A stretch of 64,000 bases of DNA from Plantactinospora endophytica (GTDB lineage Bacteria > Actinomycetota > Actinomycetes > Mycobacteriales > Micromonosporaceae). The position numbers were made by a program, and so were the translations under genes. The DNA lies in assembly GCF_016862915.1 (NCBI RefSeq), contig NZ_BONW01000008.1:62001-126000 (forward strand), written 5' to 3'. Positions 17,838-26,498 of the stretch are shown here, piece by piece (position 1 is the stretch's first letter; each line of letters begins with the position of its first letter). The notes beneath the pieces are model-generated. The model was not told the origin of the DNA, searched no databases, and saw only the letters and a program-made list of their open reading frames with translations.

Positions 17838-18893
17838 ATGGCCGACGTGACCAGGCGGCTGTTCCTGCGACACCTGCGCGGGGCGCCGACCACGTGGATC
17901 CGGCACTCGGTGCGGGGCCGGGTCCGGCACGAGGGGGTCGGGCAGTCCTTCTGGTACCGGCCGCTGGTCGGCGTACTCAGCGAGGTGCCGGTCGACGACC
18001 GCGAACTGCCGCTGCTGTTCCACGCCCGGACCAGCGACTTCGCCGACGTCACCGTGCAGGCGACGGTGACGTACCGGATCGCCGACCCGGCGGTGGCGGC
18101 GAGCCGGCTGGACTTCTCGGTCGACCCGCACAGGGGCGTCGCCCGGGGCCGTCCACTGGACCAGGTGGCCACCCTGCTGGCCGAACTGGCCCAGCAGCCG
18201 GCGCTCGACCTGCTGGCCCGGGTGCCGCTGGCCGAGGCGCTGACCGACATCGCAGGAGTCCGCGAGGCGGTGTCGGCGGCGCTGCGCGACGAGGCACGGC
18301 TCACCGACGTCGGGGTGTCGGTGGTCAGTGCGCGGGTGGTGGCGGTCCGGCCGGAGCCGGAGATGGAACGGGCGCTCCAGACGCCGACCCGGGAGACGGT
18401 GCAGGTCGAGGCCGACCGGGCCACCTACGCCCGGCGGGCGCAGGCGGTGGAGCAGGAGCGGGCGATCGCCGAGAACGAGTTGCAGAACAAGATCGAGCTG
18501 GCCCGCCGGGAGCAGCAACTCGTCGAGCAGCACGGCGCCAACTCGCGGCGCAGGGTCGAGCTGGAGGCGGCGGCGGAGCTGGCGGTGGCGCAGGGCAAGG
18601 CCGAGCGGGAGAAGGTCGCGAACGCGGCGGCAGCCGAGCGGGCCCGGGTGCTGGCCGCCGCCGAGGCCGACAAGGAGCGCACCCTCGCCGGGGCGAAGGC
18701 CGACGGGGTACGCGCGGTCGGGCTCGCCGAGGCGGAGACGGAGGCGGCCCGACTGGCGGCGTACCGGGACCTGTCCCCGGAGGTGCTGCACGCGCTGGCC
18801 GTCCGCGAGGTGGCCGGCCAGCTGCCCGAGATCGGCCAGCTCACCGTCACCCCGGACGTGCTGACCGGCCTGCTGGGCCGGCTGTCCCGATGA
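17838..18893 (+). CDS. SPFH/Band 7 domain protein (flotillin-like)
   Basis: The 351-residue protein shows an SPFH/Band 7 domain (about 40-190; VQATVTYRIADPAVAA and LTDVGVSVVSARV are the typical strands). A long charged Ala/Glu coiled coil (about 190-300) and a globular end containing VLHALAVREVAGQL follow. There is no N-terminal membrane span, so it may be cytoplasmic or held at the membrane by its partner. SPFH proteins oligomerise into rings that organise membrane domains. The next gene, 28 bases downstream, is an NAD-kinase-fold protein, and the two appear to form one unit. Confidence 0.85.
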   Translation: MADVTRRLFLRHLRGAPTTWIRHSVRGRVRHEGVGQSFWYRPLVGVLSEVPVDDRELPLLFHARTSDFADVTVQATVTYRIADPAVAASRLDFSVDPHRGVARGRPLDQVATLLAELAQQPALDLLARVPLAEALTDIAGVREAVSAALRDEARLTDVGVSVVSARVVAVRPEPEMERALQTPTRETVQVEADRATYARRAQAVEQERAIAENELQNKIELARREQQLVEQHGANSRRRVELEAAAELAVAQGKAEREKVANAAAAERARVLAAAEADKERTLAGAKADGVRAVGLAEAETEAARLAAYRDLSPEVLHALAVREVAGQLPEIGQLTVTPDVLTGLLGRLSR

Positions 18894-18921
18894 GCGTGGC
18901 GGCACCGGCGGGGCGGGCCGG

Positions 18922-19875
18922 GTGAGCGCCACCCTCGCCCCCCGGATCGTCGTGGTGAGCCGGCGCAGCGAGCTGGACGAACTGCTGGCCCACCACGGCA
19001 CCCGGGCCGCCGCCGGCTACTACCTGGGACAGCGCGGGCGGGACCTGGCCGAGGTGGTGGCCCGGCACGACGCGCTCCAGGCGGCCCTGACCACCGTCGG
19101 CGCGGCCGTCCCGGCCGACTGGCGGCGGGGCAGGGCGGACCGGGACGACCTGGCCCGGTTCCCGTTCGCCCCGGAGGACGTCGTGGTCGCGGTCGGCCAG
19201 GACGGGCTGGTCGCCAACGTCGCCAAGTACCTCGACGGGCAGCCGGTGCTCGGCGTGGACCCGGAGCCGGGGCAGAACGCCGGGGTACTCGTCAGGTTCG
19301 CGCCCGCCGAGGTCGCCCGGCTGCTGCCGGCGGTGGTCGCCGGGCGCGCTCCGGTGCGCGAGCGGACCATGGTCCGGGCCGCGCTCGACGACGGCCAGGA
19401 GCTGATCGGGCTCAACGAGGTCTACGCCGGTCACCCCGGCCACCAGTCGGCGCGTTACCTGCTCTCCACCGCCGACGGCCGGCGGGAACGCCAGTCCTCC
19501 TCCGGACTGGTGGTCGGCACCGGGACCGGTGCCACCGGCTGGTGTGCCTCGATCGCCAGGGAACGTTCGGAAGCACCGCCGCTGCCGGCCCCCGACGAGC
19601 CGGCGCTGTGCTGGTTCGTCCGGGAGGCGTGGCCGTCCCCGGCGACCGGAGCGTCGCTGACCGCCGGGCGGCTCGGGCCGGCCGAGTCGCTGGAGGTCGT
19701 CGCGGAACGGGAGCGGCTGGTGGTCTTCGCCGACGGGCTGGAGGCCGACCACCTGACGATGGCCTGGGGACAGCGGTTGACGATCGGCCCGGCCGCCCGG
19801 CGACTCCGCCTGGTCGAGCCGCCGACCGCACCGCCCGAGCCGGCCCGCCCGACCGCCCGGCGCCGCCGCCGTTAG
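18922..19875 (+). CDS. NAD-kinase-fold protein paired with SPFH protein
   Basis: The 317-residue protein carries the three NAD-kinase landmarks in order. VAVGQDGLVANV (GQDG at 92-95) stands where kinases have GGDG, LNEV is at 164-167, and GLVVGTGTGATGW (199-206) stands where kinases have the TPTGSTAY loop. The catalytic Asp of GGDG is kept but its second Gly is Gln, so it may use another nucleotide or diacylglycerol-like substrate, or be a sensor. The start is GTG at 18922; no better start exists before the SPFH stop. The Arg/Pro-rich tail ends in five arginines. The fold call is good, the function unknown. Confidence 0.75.
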   Translation: MSATLAPRIVVVSRRSELDELLAHHGTRAAAGYYLGQRGRDLAEVVARHDALQAALTTVGAAVPADWRRGRADRDDLARFPFAPEDVVVAVGQDGLVANVAKYLDGQPVLGVDPEPGQNAGVLVRFAPAEVARLLPAVVAGRAPVRERTMVRAALDDGQELIGLNEVYAGHPGHQSARYLLSTADGRRERQSSSGLVVGTGTGATGWCASIARERSEAPPLPAPDEPALCWFVREAWPSPATGASLTAGRLGPAESLEVVAERERLVVFADGLEADHLTMAWGQRLTIGPAARRLRLVEPPTAPPEPARPTARRRRR

Positions 19876-19954
19876 CGGCAACCCACGCCTCCCCAGCGCC
19901 CCGCCCGCTGGGCAGCCCACCATGGTCGGCATCCCCGGCCAGCGGTACGCCTGG

Positions 19955-21208
19955 TCAGAACGTCGCCTTCGGCGCTCCCTGCCCCGGGCTGACCCGGGCC
20001 GGCCCGGCGGCCGACGGGCGTACGTCGACGTCGAAGATCGCCGTCGGCAGGTACACCGTGGCGCACGAGTTCGGGATGTCCACCACGCCGGAGAAGCGCC
20101 CCTCGATCGGGGCGGCGCCGAGGATCAGGTACGCCTGCTCCGGGCTGTACCCGAACCGGGTCAGGTAGTCGATCGCGTGCAGGCAGGCGCGCTGGAAGGC
20201 GAGCTGCGAGTCGAGGTAGCGCTGCTCCCCGTCGGTGCTGACCGAGATGCCGGAGAAGGCGAGCCACTGGCTGTACTGCGGAGCCACGATCCCGGGCAGG
20301 AAGATCGCGTTCTCCGACACCCCGTACGTCGTCATCCCGCCCTTGATCACGTCCACGTGCAGGTCGAGGAAGCCGCCCATCTCGATCGCGCCGCAGAAGG
20401 TGATCTCGCCGTCGCCCTGGGAGAAGTGCAGGTCCCCCATGGACAGGTTGGCGCCCGGGACGTACACCGGATAGAAGACCCGGGTTCCCTTGGTCATGTT
20501 CTTGATGTCCTGGTTGCCGCCGTTCTCCCGGGGCGGCGCGGTCCGGGCCGCCTCCGCCGCGACCCGGTCGAAGTCGCTGCCGGTCAGCGAGCCGAGGATC
20601 GCACCGTCGGGCAGCGGCGGCAGCGACAGCGGCGGCACCCGGTCCGGATCGGTGGCCCGCAGCGCACCCTCCCGCTCGTTCCACTTCGCCAGCAGCGCCG
20701 CCGACGGGGCGGTACCCATCAGCCCGGGGTGGACCATTCCGGTGAAGGTCACCCCGGGCACGTGCCGGGAGGTGGCCTGCTGCCCGCTGAAGTCCCAGAT
20801 CGCCTTGTACGCGTCCGGGAAGTAGTCGGTCAGGAAGCCTCCGCCGTTCTGCTTCGGGAAGATCCCGGTGTAGCCCCAGCCCTGGCCGGCTAGCGGACCG
20901 GAGTCCTCCTGCGGGATCGGCCCGACGTCGAGGATGTCGACCACCAGCAGGTCGCCGGGCTCCGCGCCGCTTACCGAGAACGGGCCGCTGAGCGCGTGCA
21001 CGATCGGCAGCGGCGCGTCCCGGACGTCTGCGGCCGAGTCGTCGTTGTGGATCGCACCGTCGAACCACTCCCGGCAGTGCACCCGGAACGACTGGCCGGG
21101 CCGGACGGTGGCGACCGGCGGGATGTCCGGATGCCACCTGTTGTGGCCGACGAGTGCCTGCTCGGGGAACCTCTTCGTCGAGTCCAGCGGAAACAACAGC
21201 TCGGGCAT
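19955..21208 (-). CDS. fmdA: Formamidase/acetamidase family protein (FmdA)
   Basis: This 417-residue amidase begins MPELLFPLDSTKRF and has the FmdA_AmdA family segments SVSGAEPGDLLVVDILDVGP, HVPGVTFTGMVHPG, GGNQDIKNMTKGTRVFYPV, NLSMGDLHFSQGDGEITFCG and DIPNSCATVYLP. The last contains the conserved Cys. The enzyme hydrolyses formamide (or short amides) to ammonia and the acid. The ATG at 21208 has a GGGAAG ribosome site; the open frame upstream belongs to spacer and neighbour sequence. It sits 20 bases behind an FmdB-like zinc-ribbon gene, the standard arrangement. Confidence 0.93.
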   Translation of the reverse strand: MPELLFPLDSTKRFPEQALVGHNRWHPDIPPVATVRPGQSFRVHCREWFDGAIHNDDSAADVRDAPLPIVHALSGPFSVSGAEPGDLLVVDILDVGPIPQEDSGPLAGQGWGYTGIFPKQNGGGFLTDYFPDAYKAIWDFSGQQATSRHVPGVTFTGMVHPGLMGTAPSAALLAKWNEREGALRATDPDRVPPLSLPPLPDGAILGSLTGSDFDRVAAEAARTAPPRENGGNQDIKNMTKGTRVFYPVYVPGANLSMGDLHFSQGDGEITFCGAIEMGGFLDLHVDVIKGGMTTYGVSENAIFLPGIVAPQYSQWLAFSGISVSTDGEQRYLDSQLAFQRACLHAIDYLTRFGYSPEQAYLILGAAPIEGRFSGVVDIPNSCATVYLPTAIFDVDVRPSAAGPARVSPGQGAPKATF

Positions 21209-21228
21209 CGCGGCTTCCCTTTCACCCG

Positions 21229-21510
21229 TCAGGGTCGTGGCAGACGGGCGTGCCCGGGATGGGCCGGTCGGGCCGGCGCGACGCGTCGGCCGGGAACCCG
21301 GGAGACCACCTCCGGGGCCTCGGCACTGCGGCCGGCCCGGTCGAGGGCCGCGACCAGCGGACGCGGCATGGCGCGCAGCGACGGTGCCGAGTAGACCCGG
21401 ACGGCCTCCGCCGCACAGGTCGCGCAGCGGACCTGTCCGGGCGCCTGCCCGATCGGGTACCGCGCCGGAAAGGTCCCGTCCCGGGGACACCGGTACTCGT
21501 ACGTCGCCAC
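21229..21510 (-). CDS. FmdB-type zinc-ribbon protein
   Basis: This 93-residue protein has an N-terminal FmdB-like zinc ribbon and an Arg/Pro-rich tail. YEYRCPRDGTF supplies Cys8, but the second knuckle residue is Asp11 where relatives have Cys; CATC supplies Cys29 and Cys32. It is the first gene of a two-gene unit with the formamidase. FmdB was described as a regulatory or accessory protein for fmdA, but its molecular role is not established. The start is GTG at 21510. Confidence 0.8.
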   Translation of the reverse strand: MATYEYRCPRDGTFPARYPIGQAPGQVRCATCAAEAVRVYSAPSLRAMPRPLVAALDRAGRSAEAPEVVSRVPGRRVAPARPAHPGHARLPRP

Positions 21511-21661
21511 GGGTCAAGGATCCGACCCGAAAGGTGGCCTTCGCAGGCTTATGCCACAACTAGCGCCTTTTGGTGCCGCGACCGCTGTCCGTGCCCGTCC
21601 GCCTCCCGCTTGCGTGCCGCGCCGTACCGCCCCGCTCGCCGGGCGCCCGGGGCAGCCGCGC

Positions 21662-21946
21662 TCAGTCGACGACCTGGACGTCCTTCCAGAAGGCGACCCG
21701 GTCCCGGACCATCTCGGCGTCCGGCTTCGGCTCGGGGTAATACCAGACGGCATCGTCACTGCGCCGCCCCTCGTGTTCGAGGCTGTAGTACGACGCGGTG
21801 CCCTTCCACGGGCAGAAGGTGTGCGTGTCGGATTCCCGGACCAGGTCGTCGCGCAGGGCCGTACGCGGGAAATAGTGGTTGCCCTCGACCACGACGGTGT
21901 CCGCGCTCTCCGCGATGACCAGGTCGTTCCAGATGGCTTTCGGCAT
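21662..21946 (-). CDS. DUF427 domain protein
   Basis: The 94-residue protein is a typical single DUF427 domain: MPKAIWNDLVIAES, VVVEGNHYFP, CPWKGTASYY and ending VAFWKDVQVVD. The family has a compact beta fold and no established function. ATG at 21946 is chosen over GTG at 21955 because homologues begin MPKAIW and because TAGTGT lies exactly 7 bases upstream, pointing to a leaderless message. The gene is divergent from the histidine kinase at 22031. Confidence 0.88.
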   Translation of the reverse strand: MPKAIWNDLVIAESADTVVVEGNHYFPRTALRDDLVRESDTHTFCPWKGTASYYSLEHEGRRSDDAVWYYPEPKPDAEMVRDRVAFWKDVQVVD

Positions 21947-22030
21947 GCTCCCCACACTATGCCGGCGGTCCGGCCGGAACTCGCTCCGCAGAGGGAGGCG
22001 TCCGACTCACCGCGCCCGGATACTGGGGCG

Positions 22031-23152
22031 ATGCGCGCGTGGTGGGACCGGCTCGTCGAGTGGGGGCGCGGCCGGCCACCACTGGTCGTGGACGCTCTCG
22101 TCGCGCTCGCCTGCTACCTGATCATCATCATCAACGCCTTCACCAAGGACCGCGCCGAGTGGTGGGTCTTCGTCCTCGCGGGCCTGAACGCGACCCCGCT
22201 GATCTGGCGGCGGCGGTACCCGTTCCTGGTGACCGCGGTGACCGGGGTCGGCACCACCTGGCTGGCCCTGGAGCACGCGATCGGCGAGATCCCGGTCGCC
22301 CAGCTCGTCGCCACCTACACGTTCGCGGCGATCTGCCCGCTGGCGCACCGGGCCGTCCTGCTGCTCGGCACCCTGGTCGGGGTGGGCATCTCGCTGCCAA
22401 AGGGCGAACTGCTCGCCTTCGGGCCGGCCGTGATCGCGTTCGTGGTCGCGTACGCGATGGGGACCAGTGCCCGGGCCCGGCGGGACCGGATCGCGATGCT
22501 GGAGGAGCGCACCCGGCGGTTCGCCGAGGAGCAGCACGCCGCCGCGGCCCAGGAGCGGGAGCGGATCGCCCGGGAGGTGCACGACATCCTGGCCCACTCG
22601 ATGAGCCTGGTGGTGGTGCAGGCCGAGGCGGGGCCGGTGGTGGTCCGGTCCGACCCCGGCCGGGCCGAGGAGGTCTTCGACACCATCTCGGCGACCGCCC
22701 GGGAAGCGCTCGTGCAGCTCCGCCGGGCCCTCGGCGTGCTCCGGTCGGACGGGCCGCCCCGGGCGCCGGTGCCGGACCTCGACGCGGTACGGCCACTTGT
22801 CGAGAACGCCCGACGGGCCGGCCTGGCCGCCACCCTGGAGGAGTACGGCCAACCCCGGCCGGTGCCGGCGGACCTGGGCGTGACGGCGTACCGGGTCGTG
22901 CAGGAGTCGCTGACCAACACGCTGCGGCACGCCGGAGCCGGCGCGGTCCGGGTCCGGATGGACTGGGCGGACGCGGCGTTGCGGCTGGAGGTAAGCGACG
23001 ACGGTCGCGGACCGGCCGACGGCGGCCCACCGGGCGGCCTCGGGCTGGTCGGGATGCGGGAGCGGGTGTCGGCGGTCGGCGGCACGTTGAGCACCGGTCC
23101 GGGGCCGGACGGCACGGGGTTCCGTGTCGCGGCCACGCTGCCACTACCGTAG
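22031..23152 (+). CDS. Sensor histidine kinase, NarX/DesK type
   Basis: The 373-residue kinase has about five membrane segments in residues 18-145, then a HisKA_3 domain with His184 in REVHDILAHSMS and an HATPase_c domain with VSDDGRGPADGG and GGLGLVGMRER. There is no extracellular sensor domain, so the membrane bundle is the likely sensor. ATG at 22031 has GATACT 6 bases upstream, which suggests a leaderless message. The cognate response regulator starts 155 bases downstream, and an MMPL transporter follows. Confidence 0.9.
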   Translation: MRAWWDRLVEWGRGRPPLVVDALVALACYLIIIINAFTKDRAEWWVFVLAGLNATPLIWRRRYPFLVTAVTGVGTTWLALEHAIGEIPVAQLVATYTFAAICPLAHRAVLLLGTLVGVGISLPKGELLAFGPAVIAFVVAYAMGTSARARRDRIAMLEERTRRFAEEQHAAAAQERERIAREVHDILAHSMSLVVVQAEAGPVVVRSDPGRAEEVFDTISATAREALVQLRRALGVLRSDGPPRAPVPDLDAVRPLVENARRAGLAATLEEYGQPRPVPADLGVTAYRVVQESLTNTLRHAGAGAVRVRMDWADAALRLEVSDDGRGPADGGPPGGLGLVGMRERVSAVGGTLSTGPGPDGTGFRVAATLPLP

Positions 23153-23307
23153 GGACGCACCGCCACCGGCCCGGACCGCCGTGGCCGGCCCGAGGCCGGG
23201 TGCGCCCGGCCGCGCCGTCGGGACCGGCGTGGGGGAGGGCGGCGGAACGACGGACGGGTACCGGCGGCAGCCTGCCGGCGGGCCGGTCAGCACGCGGGAG
23301 AGGGCCG

Positions 23308-24030
23308 ATGCCGGAGCAGACCACACTGCGGGTGCTCATCGTCGACGACCAGGCGCTGGTGCGGGACGGCTTCGGCATGATCCTGGCCGCCCAGCCGGAC
23401 ATCGCGGTGGTCGGCGAGGCCGCCGACGGTGCCGAGGCGCTGGACCGCGCCCGCGAGCTGGCTCCCGACGTGGTGCTGATGGACGTTCGGATGCCCAATG
23501 TGGACGGCATCACCGCGACCGCCCGGATCTGCGCCGAGACGACCGCCCGGGTACTCGTGCTGACCACCTTCGACCTCGACGAGTACGTCTACGACGCGCT
23601 CCGGGCCGGCGCCAGCGGCTTCCTGCTCAAGGACATGCGCCGGGACGAGCTGGTCAACGCCGTCCGGGTGGTGGCCGCCGGCGAGGCCCTGCTCGCGCCG
23701 ACCGTCACCCGCCGGCTGATCGCCGACGTGGTGTCCCGGGACCGTCCGCTCCGGCCGGGCCGGGCGCTGCCGGACCGGCTGGCGGCGCTCACCGCCCGGG
23801 AGACGGAGACGTTGCGCCAGGTCGCCCGGGGGCTGTCCAACGCCGAGATCGCCGCCGCGCTGTTCGTCAGCGAGCACACCGTGAAGACCCACGTCAGCAA
23901 CGTACTGACCAAGCTCGGCCTGCGGGACCGGGTCCAGGCGGTGGTGCTGGCGTACGAGTCGGGCCTGGTGCTGCCCGGCGACCTCGGCGTACCGGACGAG
24001 GTCGGACGGGCGGCTCCCTCCCGCGAGTGA
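23308..24030 (+). CDS. Response regulator, NarL/LuxR family
   Basis: This 240-residue regulator has a receiver domain with phosphoacceptor Asp59 in LMDVRMP and Lys in FLLKDM. A LuxR-type HTH (about 165-228) begins LTARETETLRQVARG and contains EHTVKTHVSNVLTKLGLRDR. It pairs with the kinase at 22031-23152. Its likely output is the MMPL transporter gene 133 bases downstream on the same strand, whose upstream region has a perfect palindrome. Confidence 0.92.
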   Translation: MPEQTTLRVLIVDDQALVRDGFGMILAAQPDIAVVGEAADGAEALDRARELAPDVVLMDVRMPNVDGITATARICAETTARVLVLTTFDLDEYVYDALRAGASGFLLKDMRRDELVNAVRVVAAGEALLAPTVTRRLIADVVSRDRPLRPGRALPDRLAALTARETETLRQVARGLSNAEIAAALFVSEHTVKTHVSNVLTKLGLRDRVQAVVLAYESGLVLPGDLGVPDEVGRAAPSRE

Positions 24031-24123
24031 GGTGTCGGCGGGCACCCCCGCCCGTCCGGCGGAGCGGAGATCCGTTCCGTACGGCGATCCGGAGCGGTGG
24101 CCGTCCGGACCACCATCGTGGCA

Positions 24124-24141
24124 GTTCCCGGAGCCGGGAAC
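24124..24141. promoter_or_regulatory. 18-bp palindrome upstream of MMPL gene
   Basis: GTTCCCGG-AG-CCGGGAAC is perfectly symmetrical and lies 22 bases before the preferred ATG of the MMPL gene. It is a candidate site for the adjacent NarL-type regulator, which typically binds inverted heptamers. A leader hairpin is the alternative. Confidence 0.5.
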
Positions 24142-24162
24142 GTGTCCACGATGGAGAGTGCC

Positions 24163-26271
24163 ATGTTGGGTCTGATCACCGGGTACGCCATCCGGCGGCC
24201 TGTCGTCGTCCTGCTGCTCTGGCTGGTCGTCCTGGTCGGCGGGATTGGGGTCGGAGTCGGGGTCTTCGAGCGCCTGGTCGCCGACGTCGGCGGCGTACCC
24301 GGCAGCGAGTCGGACGTCGGCGTGGAGCGGTTGGCCGAGGCGCCGCCCGAGCCGGTCCGGCTGACCGCCGTGATCACGGGTGTGCCGGCCACCGATCCGG
24401 CGGTCCGGGCGAGTGCCGACGCGGCCGTGGCCGAGGTACGCACGATGCCGGGCATCGCCGAGGTCTCCGATCCGCTGCCGTCGCCGGGTACCGGGCAGGC
24501 GCTGCTGATCTCGGTCACCCTGACTCCCGGGGACGGTGAAGCCGACGCGGCCGAGACCGCCGCCGCCCGGCTGCACCGGATCGAGGCGCCGTCGGTCGCG
24601 GTCGGCGGCGGACCGATCACCGACCAGGAGTTCGGCTCGCAGGCCCAGCAGGACGTGGCGAGGGCGGAGGCGCTGAGCATGCCGGTGGTGCTCGTGCTGC
24701 TTCTGCTGATCTTCGGTGGCCTGGTCGCGGCCGGGCTGCCGCTGCTGGTCGCCGTGGTCGGCATCGGCGGCACCTTCGGGGTTCTCTACGCCTTCAGCCT
24801 CGTCTCCGACGTCTCCGTCTACGCCGTCCAGGTCACCACGATGCTCTCGGTCGGGCTGGCGGTCGACTACGCGCTGCTGATGGTGAGCCGGTTCCGTGAG
24901 GAGCGGGTCACCGCGCCGGACGTGCCGACAGCGGTCGCCCGGACGGCGGCGACCGCCGGCCGTACCGTGCTGTTCGCCGGGTTGACCGTGGCGGTGGCGT
25001 TGACCGGCCTGCTGGTCTTCCCGGATCCGTTCCTCCGGTCGATGGGGCTGGCCGGTGCCGCGGTGGTCGCGGTGGACATGCTCGCCGCGTTGACCCTGCT
25101 GCCGGCACTGCTGGTGCTGGTCGGTCGGCGGATCCCGGCGGCGAAGCCGCGTACCCGGGCCGGGGTGTTCGCCCGGCTGGCCGGGCTGGTGCAGCGCCGG
25201 CCGGTGCTGACCCTGGTCGCCACCGTGGGGGTTATGGGCACGCTGGCCGTACCGGTGCTGGACCTGCGGCTGTCCACAGGGGACCCCCGGCTACTGCCGA
25301 CCAGCACCCAGACCCGGCAGATGTGGGACGCGCTCGGCACGCACTTCCCGGAGCGGACGGCACCGAGCGACATCGTGGTGCTGGCGCCGGTACCGGCCAC
25401 CGACCCGGAACTGGCCCGGTTGCGGGCCCGGGTGGCCGGGGTACCCGGGGTCACCCGGGTGGAGACCGTGCCGGCGGGACCGGAGTTGACGGTGCTGCGC
25501 GCGGCGCCCGCCGCACCGCCGGAGGAGGCGGCGGCCCGGACGACGGTCAGCGCGATCCGGGCGTTGCCCGCGCCGTTCGAGGTCGTCGTCACCGGCAACG
25601 CCGCCCGGCTGGTGGACTACCGGCAGATGCTGGCCGACCGGTTGCCGTGGGCGATCCTGGTGGTGGTACTCGCCACCCTGGTGCTGCTCTTCGCGCTCAC
25701 CGGCTCGGTACTGCTGCCGGTCAAGGCGGTACTGACGAACGTGCTCAGCCTCGGTGCGGCGCTCGGCGCGGTGGTCTGGGTCTTCCAGCAGGGGCACCTG
25801 GCCGGCCTGTTCGGCACGGTACGACTCGACTCGACCCACCTGACCGTGCCGGTACTCGTCGGCGCGATCGCCTTCGGACTCTCGGTGGACTACGAGGTGT
25901 TCCTGCTGTCCCGGATCCGGGAACGCTGGCTCGCCGGGGCCGACCCGCAGCGGGCGGTCGCCGAGGGGTTGCAGCGGACCGGTGCGATCGTCACCTCGGC
26001 GGCGTTGCTGCTGGTGGTGGTCTTCGCCGGGTTCCTGGTCGGCGGCTTCGTACCGGTGAAGGCGATCGGGCTCGGCCTGGTGCTGGCGATCGCCCTGGAC
26101 GCCACCCTGGTACGGATGCTGCTCGTGCCGGCCACGATGACTCTGCTCGGTCGGTACAACTGGGCCGCGCCGGGGCCGTTGCGTCGGCTGCACGCCCGGA
26201 TCGAACTGCGTGAGGCCGAGCCGTCCACACCGGAACCTGCTGCGGAACCCGCTGCCGCCCTGTCCCGGTAG
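24163..26271 (+). CDS. MMPL family RND transporter
   Basis: This 702-residue membrane protein is built as two repeats. Each has an N-terminal helix (about 8-30 and 340-360), a periplasmic-type loop, then a cluster of five to six helices. The repeat signatures are GLAVDYALLMVSRFREE and GLSVDYEVFLLSRIRER, the MMPL motif with the proton-relay Asp-Tyr pairs. Family members export lipids or hydrophobic drugs by proton motive force. ATG at 24163 with GGAGAG upstream is preferred; ATG at 24151 is possible. It follows a NarL-type two-component system that may control it. Confidence 0.92.
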   Translation: MLGLITGYAIRRPVVVLLLWLVVLVGGIGVGVGVFERLVADVGGVPGSESDVGVERLAEAPPEPVRLTAVITGVPATDPAVRASADAAVAEVRTMPGIAEVSDPLPSPGTGQALLISVTLTPGDGEADAAETAAARLHRIEAPSVAVGGGPITDQEFGSQAQQDVARAEALSMPVVLVLLLLIFGGLVAAGLPLLVAVVGIGGTFGVLYAFSLVSDVSVYAVQVTTMLSVGLAVDYALLMVSRFREERVTAPDVPTAVARTAATAGRTVLFAGLTVAVALTGLLVFPDPFLRSMGLAGAAVVAVDMLAALTLLPALLVLVGRRIPAAKPRTRAGVFARLAGLVQRRPVLTLVATVGVMGTLAVPVLDLRLSTGDPRLLPTSTQTRQMWDALGTHFPERTAPSDIVVLAPVPATDPELARLRARVAGVPGVTRVETVPAGPELTVLRAAPAAPPEEAAARTTVSAIRALPAPFEVVVTGNAARLVDYRQMLADRLPWAILVVVLATLVLLFALTGSVLLPVKAVLTNVLSLGAALGAVVWVFQQGHLAGLFGTVRLDSTHLTVPVLVGAIAFGLSVDYEVFLLSRIRERWLAGADPQRAVAEGLQRTGAIVTSAALLLVVVFAGFLVGGFVPVKAIGLGLVLAIALDATLVRMLLVPATMTLLGRYNWAAPGPLRRLHARIELREAEPSTPEPAAEPAAALSR

Positions 26272-26330
26272 CCGGTTCCGGCTCGCCCACTCGGGCGACG
26301 ACGGCCGCACCGCGCCGTAACCATCGCTAC

Positions 26331-26371
26331 ACCGCCCCGCCACAGCCGGTCTCGTACGGCGGCGGGGCGGT
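26331..26371 (+). terminator. Hairpin after MMPL gene
   Basis: ACCGCCCCGCC (26331-26341) pairs perfectly with GGCGGGGCGGT (26361-26371) around a 19-base loop, 60 bases behind the MMPL stop. No U-tract follows. Confidence 0.6.
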
Positions 26372-26498
26372 GAACGGTGCGTCACCGAGGGGTGAAGGAA
26401 ACCGCCGTCCTACGAAAGGTGTGTGCAGGATATTGACTTGTGATCGAGGGGCAGCCATCCTCGTCGATATTCAACCCCCGCTCGGTATGGAGGACCCC

